The position numbers and the translations under genes were made by a program. This document shows positions 17,968 through 27,361 of a stretch of 64,000 nucleotides of DNA, piece by piece. Under the pieces are notes generated by a model, which saw only the letters and a program-made list of their open reading frames with translations, searched no databases and was not told where the DNA came from. The stretch comes from Lysobacteraceae bacterium (GTDB taxonomy: Bacteria; Pseudomonadota; Gammaproteobacteria; Xanthomonadales; Rhodanobacteraceae). The stretch is taken from positions 1 through 64,000 of the forward strand of contig JAGWNA010000002.1 of NCBI GenBank assembly GCA_028871555.1, read 5' to 3'. Numbering within the stretch: position 1 is the stretch's first letter; every line of letters starts with the position of its first letter.

Positions 17968-18632
17968 GGTTGCGTCAGCGGCATCTTCAGCAGTCGCTGC
18001 AGCGACTGCTCGTAGGCCGGCTGCAGCGCGCTGCGCGAGTCGACGTGCATGGCCAGGTCGCGCATGCGGCCATTGTCCAGGCTGTAGCACCATGCGTGCA
18101 CCGACAGCTGCTGGCCGCGCTCCCAGGCATCCATCACCATCGTGGTGCGGCAGACATTGGTCGCCTGCTCGATCGCGTTGAGTTCGCACAGCCGGGCATT
18201 GCGCAGCGACATCGGGTCCAGCCCGGCGAGCACCGCGGAATGTTTTTCCGCCACGTCGCCGACATGCCGCAGCCAGTTGTCGACCAGCCCCAGCCGGCGC
18301 TCGTCGAGGACTGCCTGGACGCCGCCGCAGCCGTAATGACCGACGATGATGATGTGTTCGACCTTGAGGACGTCCACCGCGAACTGGATCGTGCTGAGGC
18401 AGTTGAGGTCGCTGTGTGCGACCACGTTGGCCACGTTGCGCTGCACGAAGATCTCGCCGGGCGGCAGGTCGACGATCTGGGTTGCCGGCACGCGCGAGTC
18501 CGAACAGCCGATCCACAGGTATTTCGGCGACTGCTGTTTCGCCAACTGCTCGAAGAAATGCGGGTTTTCCGCATGCATCGCGGCGGACCAGCGGCGATTG
18601 CCGTCGAGCAGATTTTGCAGGGGATTGGTCAA
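17964..18632 (-). CDS. can: Beta-class carbonic anhydrase
   Basis: A 222-residue zinc enzyme interconverting CO2 and bicarbonate. Ligands and the Asp-Arg dyad are visible: C43, D45 and R47 in IGCSDSRVPA, then H99 and C102 in GHYGCGG. The length and spacing are those of the E. coli Can type. It lies 27 bp after the dehydrogenase gene and overlaps the RidA gene, so it is embedded in a catabolic operon. Confidence 0.95.
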   Translation of the reverse strand: MTNPLQNLLDGNRRWSAAMHAENPHFFEQLAKQQSPKYLWIGCSDSRVPATQIVDLPPGEIFVQRNVANVVAHSDLNCLSTIQFAVDVLKVEHIIIVGHYGCGGVQAVLDERRLGLVDNWLRHVGDVAEKHSAVLAGLDPMSLRNARLCELNAIEQATNVCRTTMVMDAWERGQQLSVHAWCYSLDNGRMRDLAMHVDSRSALQPAYEQSLQRLLKMPLTQP

Positions 18633-18659
18633 GGCGTGGTTTCCATCGGTGGGTTGTCG

Positions 18660-20126
18660 TCAGTAACGAATGCAGATGTTTTTCGCTTCGGTGAAAAAGT
18701 GCAGCGCCTCGTTGCCGCCTTCACGTCCGAGTCCGGATTGCCGGGCGCCGCCGAACGGCGTGCGCAGATCGCGCAGCAGCCAGCAATTGATCCAGACGAT
18801 GCCGAATTCGAGTCGGCCGGCGAGCCGGTGGGCGCGCGAGAGATCCTGCGTCCACAGCGAGGCGGCCAGGCCATAGCGGCTGTCGTTGGCGATCGCCAGC
18901 GCCTCGTCCTCGTCCTCGAACGGAATCAGGCTGACCACCGGGCCGAAGATTTCCTGCTGGTTGGTCGGCGCCGCCGAGGGCAGACCCTCGATCACCGTGG
19001 GCGCGACGAACCAGCCCCCGGCGCAGCGGCCGGGCAGGCTGAGCGCCGTGCCGCCGCACAGCACGAGGCCGCCATCGCTGCGTGCCTGCTCGATGCAGCC
19101 CAGTACCTTGGCGCAATGCGCACGGGATACCAGTGCGCCGAGATCGCTGTCCATGTCGTTCGGGTCGCCGACCCGCAACGCGCGTACCCGCGCCAGGTAG
19201 CGTTCGCGGAACGCGGCGTAGATCGAGCGCTGCACCAGCACCCGCGAGCCGCACAGGCAGATCTCGCCCTGGTTGGCGAAGCCCGAGCGCACGATGGCAG
19301 CCATGTTGGCGTCGCCCAGGTCGGCATCGGCGAACACGATCGCCGGGTTCTTGCCGCCCAGCTCCAGCGAGACTTTCTTGAACTGCGGCGCGGCGGCACT
19401 GGCGATCCGCGCTCCGGTCGCGGTGCTGCCGGTGAACGAGATCGCCTTCACCGCAGGGTGTTCCACGATCGTCTGGCCAACCGTCGGTCCGGGGCCGTGC
19501 ACGATGTTCAGCACGCCGGGCGGGAAACCCGCCGCGATGCTCAGTTCGCCCAGCAGCGCGGCGGTGCAGGGCGTCACTTCCGAGGGTTTGGCCACCACCG
19601 TATTGCCGGCGGCCAGCGCCGGTGCGATCTTCCAGGTGAACAGATACAGCGGCAGGTTCCAGGGGCTGATGCAGCCGACCACGCCCAGCGGCTGGCGCAG
19701 CGTGTAGTTGATCGCGCCGCTGCCGGTGATGCCGCTTTCCATTGCGTGCGATTCGCTGCCCCAGGTCATGATCGCGGCCGCGAAATGGCGCAGGTTGCTG
19801 ACCGCACGCGGGATGTCGAGCCTGCGTGCCAGGCTCACCGGCTTGCCGCTGTCGCGCGATTCCAGCGACGCGAATTCCTCGAGCCGCGATTCGATCATGT
19901 CGGCCAGCCGTGACAGCGCTCGTGCGCGCTCCTCGACCGGCGTACTGGCCCAGCCGGCGGCGGCGCGGCCGGCGGCGGCGACGGCCGCCTCGACATCGGC
20001 CGCGCCGGAATCGGGGCAGTGCGCGAACACGGCGCCGGTGGCCGGCTCGTGCACATCCAGCCATGCGCCGCGGATGGGTGCCTGCAGGCGACCGTCGATC
20101 AGATTGGCAAGGCGCTGGTTCGGCAT
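18660..20126 (-). CDS. Aldehyde dehydrogenase, probable 2-aminomuconic semialdehyde dehydrogenase
   Basis: A 488-residue NAD-dependent aldehyde dehydrogenase. N157 lies in SPWNLPL, K180 in VVAKPSE, the base E255 in LELGGK and the nucleophile C290 in GEICLCGS. The best guess at substrate, 2-aminomuconic (or hydroxymuconic) semialdehyde, rests on the adjacent RidA deaminase and overall style; other semialdehydes are possible. The ATG at 20126 was chosen over an upstream one at 20195 because family homology begins there. The upstream 158 bp to the SDR gene hold no gene. Confidence 0.85.
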   Translation of the reverse strand: MPNQRLANLIDGRLQAPIRGAWLDVHEPATGAVFAHCPDSGAADVEAAVAAAGRAAAGWASTPVEERARALSRLADMIESRLEEFASLESRDSGKPVSLARRLDIPRAVSNLRHFAAAIMTWGSESHAMESGITGSGAINYTLRQPLGVVGCISPWNLPLYLFTWKIAPALAAGNTVVAKPSEVTPCTAALLGELSIAAGFPPGVLNIVHGPGPTVGQTIVEHPAVKAISFTGSTATGARIASAAAPQFKKVSLELGGKNPAIVFADADLGDANMAAIVRSGFANQGEICLCGSRVLVQRSIYAAFRERYLARVRALRVGDPNDMDSDLGALVSRAHCAKVLGCIEQARSDGGLVLCGGTALSLPGRCAGGWFVAPTVIEGLPSAAPTNQQEIFGPVVSLIPFEDEDEALAIANDSRYGLAASLWTQDLSRAHRLAGRLEFGIVWINCWLLRDLRTPFGGARQSGLGREGGNEALHFFTEAKNICIRY

Positions 20127-20284
20127 TCCCGCAAGCTTAAGGCAACACTGATCAAGTATCACCGTCGTCACCCGTCCTGTCTGTCCGCAGACCACAGGGC
20201 CGTCGGCGAAGGCAGACTGGCCGTCTGTCGGGACGACGGACCGAACGCCGATGCTTGGTCGCGCTGGACGTGTGCTGGCGGCGA

Positions 20285-21073
20285 TTACAGCGAGTGCATG
20301 CGCCCGCCATCGACCGGCAGGCTGACGCCGGTGATGTAGCCCGCTGCCGGCGAGGCCAGGAACGCCACGGCGGCGGCGGTTTCGGCGGGGTCGGCGAAAC
20401 GGCCGAGCGGGATTTCGGCGGTCATCGCCTGTTGCACGTCCTGCTCGCTGCTGCCGGATTTCCGTGCGCGCGCGGCGATGATCTGTTCGATGCGCGGCGT
20501 ATGGGTGGAGCCGGGCAGCACGTTGTTGACGGTGATGCCGAACGGCGCCAGTTCCGTGGCCAGCGTCTTGGCCCAGCTGGCCACGGCGCCGCGGGTGGTG
20601 TTGGAGACGCCGATGCCGGGGATCGGTTCCTTCACCGAAGTGGAAATGATGTTGACGATGCGCCCCCAGCCGGCCGCCTTCATGCCGGGGATGACCGCCT
20701 GCGCCAGCACATGGTTGGCCAGCAGGTGCTGGCGGAAGGCGTCGAGAAACTCCGCCGGCGTCGCAGCGGCGACCGTGCCCGGCGGTGGCCCGCCACTGTT
20801 GTTGATCAGGATGTGCACCGGGCCGCCGGCAATCAGGCGGTCGGCGTGCACGCGCAGTGCGTCGGTGTCGCCGGCGTCGGCGACGACGAAGCCGTGCTTC
20901 TGCGCGTCGTGGGTGCGTGGCAGCGCCTGCACGAGCGCGGCCAGCACCTCGCTGCGTCGCGCCAGTACGGTGACATTGGCGCCGAGCAGCGCCAGTTCGA
21001 TCGCGCTGGCGCGGCCGATGCCTTGCGATGCGCCGCAGACCAGCGCGTGCCTTCCACCCAGATCCAGTTGCAT
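20285..21073 (-). CDS. Short-chain dehydrogenase/reductase-like protein with altered catalytic residues
   Basis: A 262-residue Rossmann protein with GASQGIGRA for NADP binding, NNSGGP, and the C-terminal GYITGVSLPVDGG. At the catalytic site the usual Tyr-x-x-x-Lys reads S-N-T-T-R (in GIGVSNTTRGAVASWAKTLA), so both Tyr and Lys are replaced. A divergent SDR subgroup with similar NTxR sequences exists, so this is likely natural rather than decay. It precedes the dehydrogenase gene in the same orientation and may belong to the same pathway. Confidence 0.85.
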   Translation of the reverse strand: MQLDLGGRHALVCGASQGIGRASAIELALLGANVTVLARRSEVLAALVQALPRTHDAQKHGFVVADAGDTDALRVHADRLIAGGPVHILINNSGGPPPGTVAAATPAEFLDAFRQHLLANHVLAQAVIPGMKAAGWGRIVNIISTSVKEPIPGIGVSNTTRGAVASWAKTLATELAPFGITVNNVLPGSTHTPRIEQIIAARARKSGSSEQDVQQAMTAEIPLGRFADPAETAAAVAFLASPAAGYITGVSLPVDGGRMHSL

Positions 21074-21092
21074 GTCCGCTCTCCGTCCGGTT

Positions 21093-21407
21093 TCAACGCA
21101 GCAGCATGCGCATCGCCAGCGCAGCCAGCCAGCACAACCAGCCCAGCCACGGGCTGTAAAGCCACAGACGCCGCCAGCCGTCGAGGATGGTGTCGCCCAT
21201 GGCCGGCAATGCCGGTGAGCGCAGTGCATGCTGCAGGCGGATCCAGGTGCGCCATGCCGATGCCCTGCCGTGCTCCGGCTCGGCAATGATCCGCCATTGC
21301 TGCGGATGGCGCTGGCGCAGCAGGGCGGCGAGGCGGAACTGGGCCACAAAGGACAGCACGAACAAACCGACGCCGCCGAGCAAGAGGCCGAGATACAGGA
21401 TGATCAT
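21093..21407 (-). CDS. Small two-helix inner-membrane protein
   Basis: A 104-residue protein with a hydrophobic N-terminal helix (ILYLGLLLGGVGLFVLSF), a basic cytoplasmic middle, and a C-terminal helix (LGWLCWLAALAMRMLL). The topology recalls UspB, but I see no diagnostic motif. The ATG at 21407 overlaps the lipoprotein stop (ATGA). Confidence 0.7.
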   Translation of the reverse strand: MIILYLGLLLGGVGLFVLSFVAQFRLAALLRQRHPQQWRIIAEPEHGRASAWRTWIRLQHALRSPALPAMGDTILDGWRRLWLYSPWLGWLCWLAALAMRMLLR

Positions 21408-22216
21408 TTGGGGTGGCTGCGGTTGTCTTTGTTGCCGTCTCCGCTCCATGGCAGCGTGGAGCGCAGCGTATTGATCACGCCATCACCCTGCGTGGCCTTC
21501 CGGCAGATGGCGTTGTCCACCGCATTGGCATACGTCTTGTCCATCAAGCCTATCCACAGGATGCCGTTGGGACCATGCGCAATGCTGAAATTGCCGGTGG
21601 GGTTCATGTCGAGCGAGGCATTGGTGGAAAACGCGGCGGGCGATTGCTCCCAGTAGGTCTTGCCCGTTTGCTGCGCGGCGGAGCTGTAGACCAGCAGGTA
21701 GCGGGCCTGCTTGCTGTCGATGGTGAAGCTGCCGAACGCGCCGGTGGTCTCGTCGCTCCAGCCCATGTGTTCGCACAGTGTGACGTCGGCGGAGCGGATC
21801 GGCTGGAACCCCCCGTCCAGCAGCACGATGGTGGGTGCGAACAGGTAGCTGGAATGCAGCCAGCGGCCGTTCAATTCCGATTTCAGCGCCACGCGGTAAG
21901 GCAGCTTCAGGTTGGCCGGCAGGCGGAACGCGAGGAAATAGCTGTGGGTGCCGCTCATGTTGGCCACCATGCTGCCGCTGCCGAGCGTGAATTTCCTCGG
22001 TTGCCACGGCAGCATGGTCTGATAGGAAAAATCGGCGAAGCTGCTGCAGCAGGGCGTGGCCTGCTGCAGTTGTTCACGGGCAAGTTTGAGTGCGTCGCCG
22101 CTGTCTTCCGACGGCGGCCGCAGGTTGGGCGGGATCAGCACTTTCACGCTGTGGCATCCGCCCAGCAGGACCGTCAGGACCAGTGCTCCGGCGATGGTGG
22201 CGAATCGGCTCGACAT
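21404..22216 (-). CDS. MalM-family lipoprotein
   Basis: A 270-residue lipoprotein with lipobox LLGGC at residues 17-21. The body resembles the MalM family of maltose-operon periplasmic proteins, with TPCCSSFADFSY, YFLAFRLPANL, LFAPTIVLLDG and RYLLVYSSAAQQTG. No maltose genes are nearby, so the role is open. It starts 14 bp after the asnS stop and probably shares its transcript. Confidence 0.75.
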   Translation of the reverse strand: MSSRFATIAGALVLTVLLGGCHSVKVLIPPNLRPPSEDSGDALKLAREQLQQATPCCSSFADFSYQTMLPWQPRKFTLGSGSMVANMSGTHSYFLAFRLPANLKLPYRVALKSELNGRWLHSSYLFAPTIVLLDGGFQPIRSADVTLCEHMGWSDETTGAFGSFTIDSKQARYLLVYSSAAQQTGKTYWEQSPAAFSTNASLDMNPTGNFSIAHGPNGILWIGLMDKTYANAVDNAICRKATQGDGVINTLRSTLPWSGDGNKDNRSHPK

Positions 22217-22230
22217 TGCGGGGACGATAC

Positions 22231-23661
22231 TCAGAATTCGGCCGTTCCTGCGGCACGGGGATAGGGGATCGCATCGCGGATGTTGGACAGGCCGCAAACG
22301 TAGACCAGCAGTCGCTCGAAACCCAGGCCGAAGCCGGCGTGCGGCACCGTGCCGTAGCGGCGCAGGTCGCGGTACCAGCCGTAGGCGGCGGGATCGAGGC
22401 CGAACTGGAGCATGCGGCGGTCGAGATAGTCCAGCCGTTCCTCGCGCTGCGAGCCGCCGATGATCTCGCCGATGCCCGGCGCCAGCACGTCCATCGCCGC
22501 CACGGTTTTCTCGTCGTCGTTGAGCCGCATGTAGAACGCCTTGATTGCCTCGGGGTAGTTCATTACGACCACCGGGCGGCCGATATGTTTCTCGGCCAGG
22601 TAGCGTTCGTGTTCGGTCTGCAGGTCGATGCCCCAGGCCACGGGATAGTCGAACTTCTGCCCGGATTTCCTGAGGATCTCCACCGCCTCGGTGTAGTCGA
22701 TGCGCTCGAACGGCTTGGCGATGAAGGCCTCGATGCGGCTGACCGCGTCGCTCTGCACGCGCTCGGCGAAGAACGCCATGTCGTCCGGGCGCTCGTCCAG
22801 CACGGACTTGAAGATCGCCTTGAGGAAGCCCTCGGCGCAGTCGGCGTCGGCGGCCAGGTCGGCGAAGGCGATTTCCGGCTCGACCATCCAGAACTCGGCC
22901 AGATGGCGCGGCGTGTTGGAGTTCTCGGCACGGAAGGTCGGGCCGAAGGTGTAGACCTTGCTCATCGCCAGGCAGTACGCCTCGACGTTGAGCTGGCCGG
23001 ACACGGTGAGAAACGCCTCGCGGCCGAAGAAATCCTGGCGGAAGTCGATCTTGCCGTCGGGCGTGCGCGGCAGGTTGGCCAGGTCCAGCGTGGACAGGCG
23101 GAACATGTCGCCGGCGCCTTCGGCGTCGGAGGTGGTGATGATCGGGGTGTTGATCCAGAAGAAGCCCTGTTCGGTGAGGTGGCGGTGGATCGCCGTCATC
23201 ATCGTGTGGCGCACGCGGGTGATCGCACCGAACAGGTTGGTGCGCGGGCGCAGGTGGGCAACCTCGCGCAGGAACTCCATCGAGTGCTGCTTCGGCTGGA
23301 TCGGATAGGTTTCCGGGTCGTCGACGAAGCCGGTGACGACGACCTCATCGGCCTGCAGCTCGAAACGCTGGCCCTTGCCCTGCGATGGCACCAGGGTGCC
23401 GCTGACGATCACGCCGGCGCCGGCGGTGAGGTGCTTCACCTCGCTCTCGTAATTGCCCAGCGTGGCCGGCACCACCGCCTGGATCGGGTCGAAGCAGGAA
23501 CCGTCGGTGACGTTGACGAACGACAGGCCGGCCTTGGAGTCGCGCCGGGTGCGCACCCAGCCTCGCACGGTGACCGTGCTGCCGGCTTCGAGCGTGCCGG
23601 AAAGCGCCTGCTTTACGCTGCATAAAGTCGGGCTGCATGCCGTCGGGCTGACCAATGCCAT
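22231..23661 (-). CDS. asnS: Asparaginyl-tRNA synthetase
   Basis: A 476-residue class II synthetase charging tRNA-Asn. The N-terminal OB-fold begins [14 protein letters not shown]. Class II motifs are visible as [38 protein letters not shown] (motif 2) and [16 protein letters not shown] (motif 3). The ATG at 23661 has CAGGAG 9-10 bp upstream. It is divergent from the iscA-type gene. Confidence 0.97.
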   Translation of the reverse strand: MALVSPTACSPTLCSVKQALSGTLEAGSTVTVRGWVRTRRDSKAGLSFVNVTDGSCFDPIQAVVPATLGNYESEVKHLTAGAGVIVSGTLVPSQGKGQRFELQADEVVVTGFVDDPETYPIQPKQHSMEFLREVAHLRPRTNLFGAITRVRHTMMTAIHRHLTEQGFFWINTPIITTSDAEGAGDMFRLSTLDLANLPRTPDGKIDFRQDFFGREAFLTVSGQLNVEAYCLAMSKVYTFGPTFRAENSNTPRHLAEFWMVEPEIAFADLAADADCAEGFLKAIFKSVLDERPDDMAFFAERVQSDAVSRIEAFIAKPFERIDYTEAVEILRKSGQKFDYPVAWGIDLQTEHERYLAEKHIGRPVVVMNYPEAIKAFYMRLNDDEKTVAAMDVLAPGIGEIIGGSQREERLDYLDRRMLQFGLDPAAYGWYRDLRRYGTVPHAGFGLGFERLLVYVCGLSNIRDAIPYPRAAGTAEF

Positions 23662-23845
23662 GAATGGAAACTCCTGATGAAAACCGCATATTCGGTAAGT
23701 GGGAAGTGAACGGCGCCGGCGCGCAGCGGCGTGCAAGGCCGAACATGCATGATAATGTAGCCGTTGCCCGGGCCGCGACTTTCCGGGCTGCGTGCGGCAA
23801 TCACGAGCACGGCAATCACGTGAGCAGCGAGGCTGGATCCCTGTC

Positions 23846-24172
23846 ATGACCATTACCATCACCCCCGCCGCCCGAGAGCGCATGCGCCATTTCCTGGCGG
23901 CGGCACCGGCTGCGGCGGGCGTGCGTTTTGGCGTCAAGCGCACCGGCTGTTCCGGTTTCGCCTATGTGGTGGATCTGGCCGAGGCGATCGGGGAGGACGA
24001 GCGGCTGCTCGAGGTCGATGGCCTGCCGTTGATCGTCAACGACAAGATCCGGGCCATGGTCGAGGGTACCGTGATCGATTTCCAGCGGCAGGGGCTCAAT
24101 GCCAGCTTCGTGTTCCACAACCCGAACGCCACCGGCGAATGTGGTTGCGGCGAGAGCTTCACCGTCAGCTGA
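23846..24172 (+). CDS. A-type iron-sulfur carrier (IscA/ErpA/SufA family)
   Basis: A 108-residue Fe-S carrier with the three conserved cysteines: GCSGF and, at the end, GECGCGESF. It delivers or holds clusters for apo-proteins; nearby clients include the Fds complex and MoaA. The exact subtype cannot be told from the sequence alone. Confidence 0.9.
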   Translation: MTITITPAARERMRHFLAAAPAAAGVRFGVKRTGCSGFAYVVDLAEAIGEDERLLEVDGLPLIVNDKIRAMVEGTVIDFQRQGLNASFVFHNPNATGECGCGESFTVS

Positions 24173-24204
24173 TCGCGCCTGGCGTCGCCCGTCAATTCAA
24201 TGAC

Positions 24205-24234
24205 TTGCGGTACTCTTCGCGGGTGTCGTACAAT
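24205..24234 (+). promoter_or_regulatory. Sigma-70 promoter for rpsF-rpsR-rplI
   Basis: TTGCGG at 24205-24210, an 18-bp spacer, then TACAAT at 24229-24234. The resulting leader of about 100 nt includes a GGCCGATTGGCC hairpin just before the rpsF Shine-Dalgarno, a possible site for S6:S18 feedback. Confidence 0.6.
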
Positions 24235-24339
24235 TCCGCTTCTGTCCGCGCCCGATCGGCGATGGACGGATACTTGCCTCACCGCGCCAGCGGGAGGCTG
24301 CCAGGCCGATTGGCCGCATCCACAAGGAGTCAACCCGAG

Positions 24340-24771
24340 ATGACGCTGCGTCATTACGAAGTCGTGTTTCTGGTCCACCCTGACCAGAGCGAGCAGGTTC
24401 CCGCGATGATCGAGCGCTACAAGGCGCTGATCGAGACCGACGGCGGCAAGATCCACCGCCTGGAAGACTGGGGCCGTCGCCAGCTGGCCTATCCGATCGT
24501 GAACCTGGCCAAGGCCCACTACGTCATGCTCAACATCGAAGTGAGCCAGAACGCGTTGAACGAGCTGGAGTCGGGTTTCCGCTTCAACGATGCCGTGCTG
24601 CGCCACCTGGTGGTGCGTCGCGACGAAGCCGACACCGAGCCGTCCTTCATCCTGAAGAGCAAGGAAAAGGATGATGCCAAGAGCACGCGCCGCCGTGACG
24701 ACGACAGCGACGGCGAAGGCGAGGGCCGCCCGCGTGGGCGTGACGACAACGATCGCGACAGCGACGACTGA
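24340..24771 (+). CDS. rpsF: 30S ribosomal protein S6
   Basis: A 143-residue S6 with [20 protein letters not shown] at the start and [12 protein letters not shown] in the core. The tail from residue ~115 is a run of Asp/Glu/Arg, a common proteobacterial extension (E. coli S6 is glutamylated at its tail). AAGGAG precedes the ATG. First gene of the ribosomal operon. Confidence 0.96.
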   Translation: MTLRHYEVVFLVHPDQSEQVPAMIERYKALIETDGGKIHRLEDWGRRQLAYPIVNLAKAHYVMLNIEVSQNALNELESGFRFNDAVLRHLVVRRDEADTEPSFILKSKEKDDAKSTRRRDDDSDGEGEGRPRGRDDNDRDSDD

Positions 24772-24786
24772 CAGGAACTCAAGACC

Positions 24787-25017
24787 ATGTCCAAATTTTT
24801 CCGCCGCCGCAAATTCTGCCGCTTCACTGCCGAAGAAGTGAAGGAGATCGACTACAAGGATCTCAACACGCTGCGCCAGTATGTCAGCGAGAACGGCAAG
24901 ATCGTGCCCAGCCGCATCACCGGTACCAAGGCGCGTTATCAGCGTCAGCTGGCCACCGCGATCAAGCGCGCACGCTTTCTCTCGCTGCTGCCGTACACCG
25001 ACAACCACGACGTGTGA
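24787..25017 (+). CDS. rpsR: 30S ribosomal protein S18
   Basis: A 76-residue S18 that pairs with S6 on the platform of the small subunit. Family marks are [29 protein letters not shown] and [23 protein letters not shown]. It follows rpsF by 15 bp. The 97-bp gap to rplI contains a CCCTCTCC/GGAGAGGG hairpin at about 25026-25047. Confidence 0.97.
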   Translation: MSKFFRRRKFCRFTAEEVKEIDYKDLNTLRQYVSENGKIVPSRITGTKARYQRQLATAIKRARFLSLLPYTDNHDV

Positions 25018-25114
25018 CAACAAATCCCTCTCCTCCGGGGAGAGGGAGCACGAAATTCGGACAGCCGTCCACGGCTGCGTCGGGCCACACCGGCGCTAAC
25101 GAACAGGAATCATC

Positions 25115-25561
25115 ATGGAACTCATTCTTCTGCAGAAAGTCCGCAACCTCGGCACGCTCGGCGACAAGGTCGTCGTGAAGCCGGGTTACGGCCGCAACTA
25201 CCTGCTGCCGCAGGGCAAGGCCGTGCGCGTCAATGCCGCCAATCTGGCTGCATTCGAGCAGCGCCGTGCCGAATACGAATCGAAAGCCAACGCCCTGCTG
25301 GCCGATGCCGAAGACCGCAAGGCCAAGCTCGACGGCGTGTCGGTGACCATCGCCGCGCATGCCGGCGCCGAAGGCAAGCTGTTCGGATCGGTCGGCCCGC
25401 GCGACATCGCCGAGGCCCTGCTGGCCGCCGGCCATACGGTCCACAAGGGCGAGGTGATTCTGGGCGAAGGCCCGCTGCGCCACACCGGCGAGTTCGAGGT
25501 GGCGATTCACCTGCACGCCGACGTGCACACCACCGTCAAGGTGGTCGTGGTCAGCGACTGA
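25115..25561 (+). CDS. rplI: 50S ribosomal protein L9
   Basis: A 148-residue L9 with the signature [21 protein letters not shown] in the N-terminal domain, the long connecting helix around residues 40-75, and a C-terminal domain starting near [16 protein letters not shown]. It is preceded by AGGAATC and followed by a strong terminator. Confidence 0.97.
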   Translation: MELILLQKVRNLGTLGDKVVVKPGYGRNYLLPQGKAVRVNAANLAAFEQRRAEYESKANALLADAEDRKAKLDGVSVTIAAHAGAEGKLFGSVGPRDIAEALLAAGHTVHKGEVILGEGPLRHTGEFEVAIHLHADVHTTVKVVVVSD

Positions 25562-25590
25562 CGGTCGCACATCGCACGAAGCTGTACATG

Positions 25591-25621
25591 GACGGGCGCC
25601 TCAGGGCGCCCGTCCGTTTTT
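25591..25621 (+). terminator. Rho-independent terminator of the rpsF operon
   Basis: GACGGGCGCC and its exact complement GGCGCCCGTC, with a short TCAG loop, followed by CGTTTTT. It lies 30 bp after the rplI stop. Confidence 0.9.
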
Positions 25622-25680
25622 GGAAGTGGGACCGCTCCCACCCGCTTCCCACGCCTCTGCGCCCCCCTCACGCCCACTTC

Positions 25681-25710
25681 ATATCCACAACAAAACACAG
25701 CTTATCCACA
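25681..25710 (+). promoter_or_regulatory. DnaA-box-like pair upstream of dnaB
   Basis: A perfect DnaA box TTATCCACA lies at 25702-25710, with a second one-mismatch box ATATCCACA at 25681-25689, about 120-150 bp before the dnaB start. They could tie dnaB expression to DnaA. No AT-rich unwinding region is seen, so an origin is unlikely. Confidence 0.5.
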
Positions 25711-25830
25711 GGGTTGTTGTCTCGGCGGGTGAGATGGTGCCGCGTATGATGAGCGTCGGTGCCGCGATCCGTCAGGTGTCGGAATGCGCCGCGTTTTTCG
25801 TGAGGCAGTTGCTCCCCCCGAGGCAAGTCG

Positions 25831-27225
25831 ATGTCCTTTGTGCCAGAACGCAAACCCTCGTCCCCTGCCATCGAGGCATTGCGCGTGCCGCCGCATTCCA
25901 TCGATGCGGAACAGGCGGTGCTGGGCGGCCTGATGCTGGCACCCGATGCGCTGGACCGGGTTGCCGACCGGCTGGCCGAGCAGGATTTCTACCGCAAGGA
26001 TCATCGGCTGATCTGGCGCGCGATCAACGAGCTGGCGAACAAGGGCATGCCGTGCGACGCGGTGACCCTGGGCGACTGGTTCGAGAGCAACGGCCTGGCC
26101 GAGATGGTCGGCGGCGCCGGCTATCTGATCGAGCTGGCCAACAGCACGCCGAGCGCCGCGAATATCGGCGCGTATGCCGACATCGTGCGCGAGAAGTCCG
26201 TGCTGCGGCAGCTGATCGATGCCGGCACCTCGATCACCGAGGACGGCTACCGGCCCGAAGGCAAAAGCATGCAGGAGGTGCTGGAGAACGCCGAGCAGCG
26301 CGTATTCCACATCGCCGAGTCCGGTGCGCGCGGCAAGAAGGATTCCGTCTCCATGCGCGAGGCGGTGAAGGATGCCTTCCGCCTGCTCACCGAGCGCTAC
26401 GAGAACCGCGGCCAGCTCACCGGCGTCAGCACGGGATTCGCCGATCTGGACGCGCTCACCTCCGGCCTGCAGCCGTCGGACCTGGTCATCGTGGCGGCGC
26501 GCCCCTCAATGGGCAAGACCGCCTTCGCGCTGAACATCGCCGAGACCGCTGCGCTGGGCGGCAGGAAGGCGGTGGTGGTGTTCTCGATGGAAATGTCCTC
26601 CTCGCAGCTGGCGTTCCGCCTGATCTCGTCGGTCGGCCGCATCCATCAGCAGCATCTGCGCAACGGCACGCTGGAAGAGGAGGACTGGCCGCGTGTCTCC
26701 AACGCGATCGCGCTGCTGTCCGATGCGAAGATCTTCATCGACGACACGCCCAGCCTGTCGCCGGTGGAGCTGCGCTCGCGGGCGCGCCGGCTGCATCGCG
26801 AGCACGGCGGGCTGGGGCTGATCGTGATCGACTACCTGCAGCTGATGCAGGTGCCCGGCAATACGGAGAATCGCGCCACCGAAATTTCGGAAATTTCGCG
26901 TTCACTGAAAGGGCTTGCCAAGGAGCTGAACGTGCCGGTGATGGCCTTGTCGCAGTTGAACCGCTCGCTGGAACAGCGTGCCGACAAGCGGCCGATGATG
27001 TCGGATCTGCGCGAGTCCGGCGCGATCGAGCAGGACGCCGACGTGATCATGTTCATCTACCGCGACGAGTACTACAACAAGGATTCGCAGGACAAGGGGC
27101 TGGCCGAGATCATCATCGGCAAGCAGCGCAACGGCCCCACCGACATGTGCAAGCTGACCTTCCTGGGCCACTACACCAAGTTCGTGAACTACGCGTCCGA
27201 TTCGTTCGTGGGGAGTTTCGAGTGA
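25831..27225 (+). CDS. dnaB: Replicative DNA helicase
   Basis: A 464-residue hexameric helicase that unwinds DNA at the replication fork. The N-terminal domain begins with PPHSIDAEQAVLGGLM. The RecA-like domain has Walker A ARPSMGKTAFALNIA, Walker B LIVIDYLQLM and the arginine-finger region KQRNGPTD. GAGG precedes the ATG. Confidence 0.97.
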   Translation: MSFVPERKPSSPAIEALRVPPHSIDAEQAVLGGLMLAPDALDRVADRLAEQDFYRKDHRLIWRAINELANKGMPCDAVTLGDWFESNGLAEMVGGAGYLIELANSTPSAANIGAYADIVREKSVLRQLIDAGTSITEDGYRPEGKSMQEVLENAEQRVFHIAESGARGKKDSVSMREAVKDAFRLLTERYENRGQLTGVSTGFADLDALTSGLQPSDLVIVAARPSMGKTAFALNIAETAALGGRKAVVVFSMEMSSSQLAFRLISSVGRIHQQHLRNGTLEEEDWPRVSNAIALLSDAKIFIDDTPSLSPVELRSRARRLHREHGGLGLIVIDYLQLMQVPGNTENRATEISEISRSLKGLAKELNVPVMALSQLNRSLEQRADKRPMMSDLRESGAIEQDADVIMFIYRDEYYNKDSQDKGLAEIIIGKQRNGPTDMCKLTFLGHYTKFVNYASDSFVGSFE

Positions 27226-27361
27226 AGGCGGGGAACGGGCCGCATCCGCCGGTGCACCGTTGCCCGCCTGATGAAGTTTGCTTCAGGGCAGGGCGGCACA
27301 CGGCCGCGCGTGCGCGCCATGTTCCCCGTTCCCCGTTCCCCGTCTCCCGCCATCTGGCCCC

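Noticed and set aside
25622-25830. Replication origin because of DnaA boxes
   Set aside because: Only two boxes, no AT-rich unwinding region, and neither dnaA nor dnaN is nearby.
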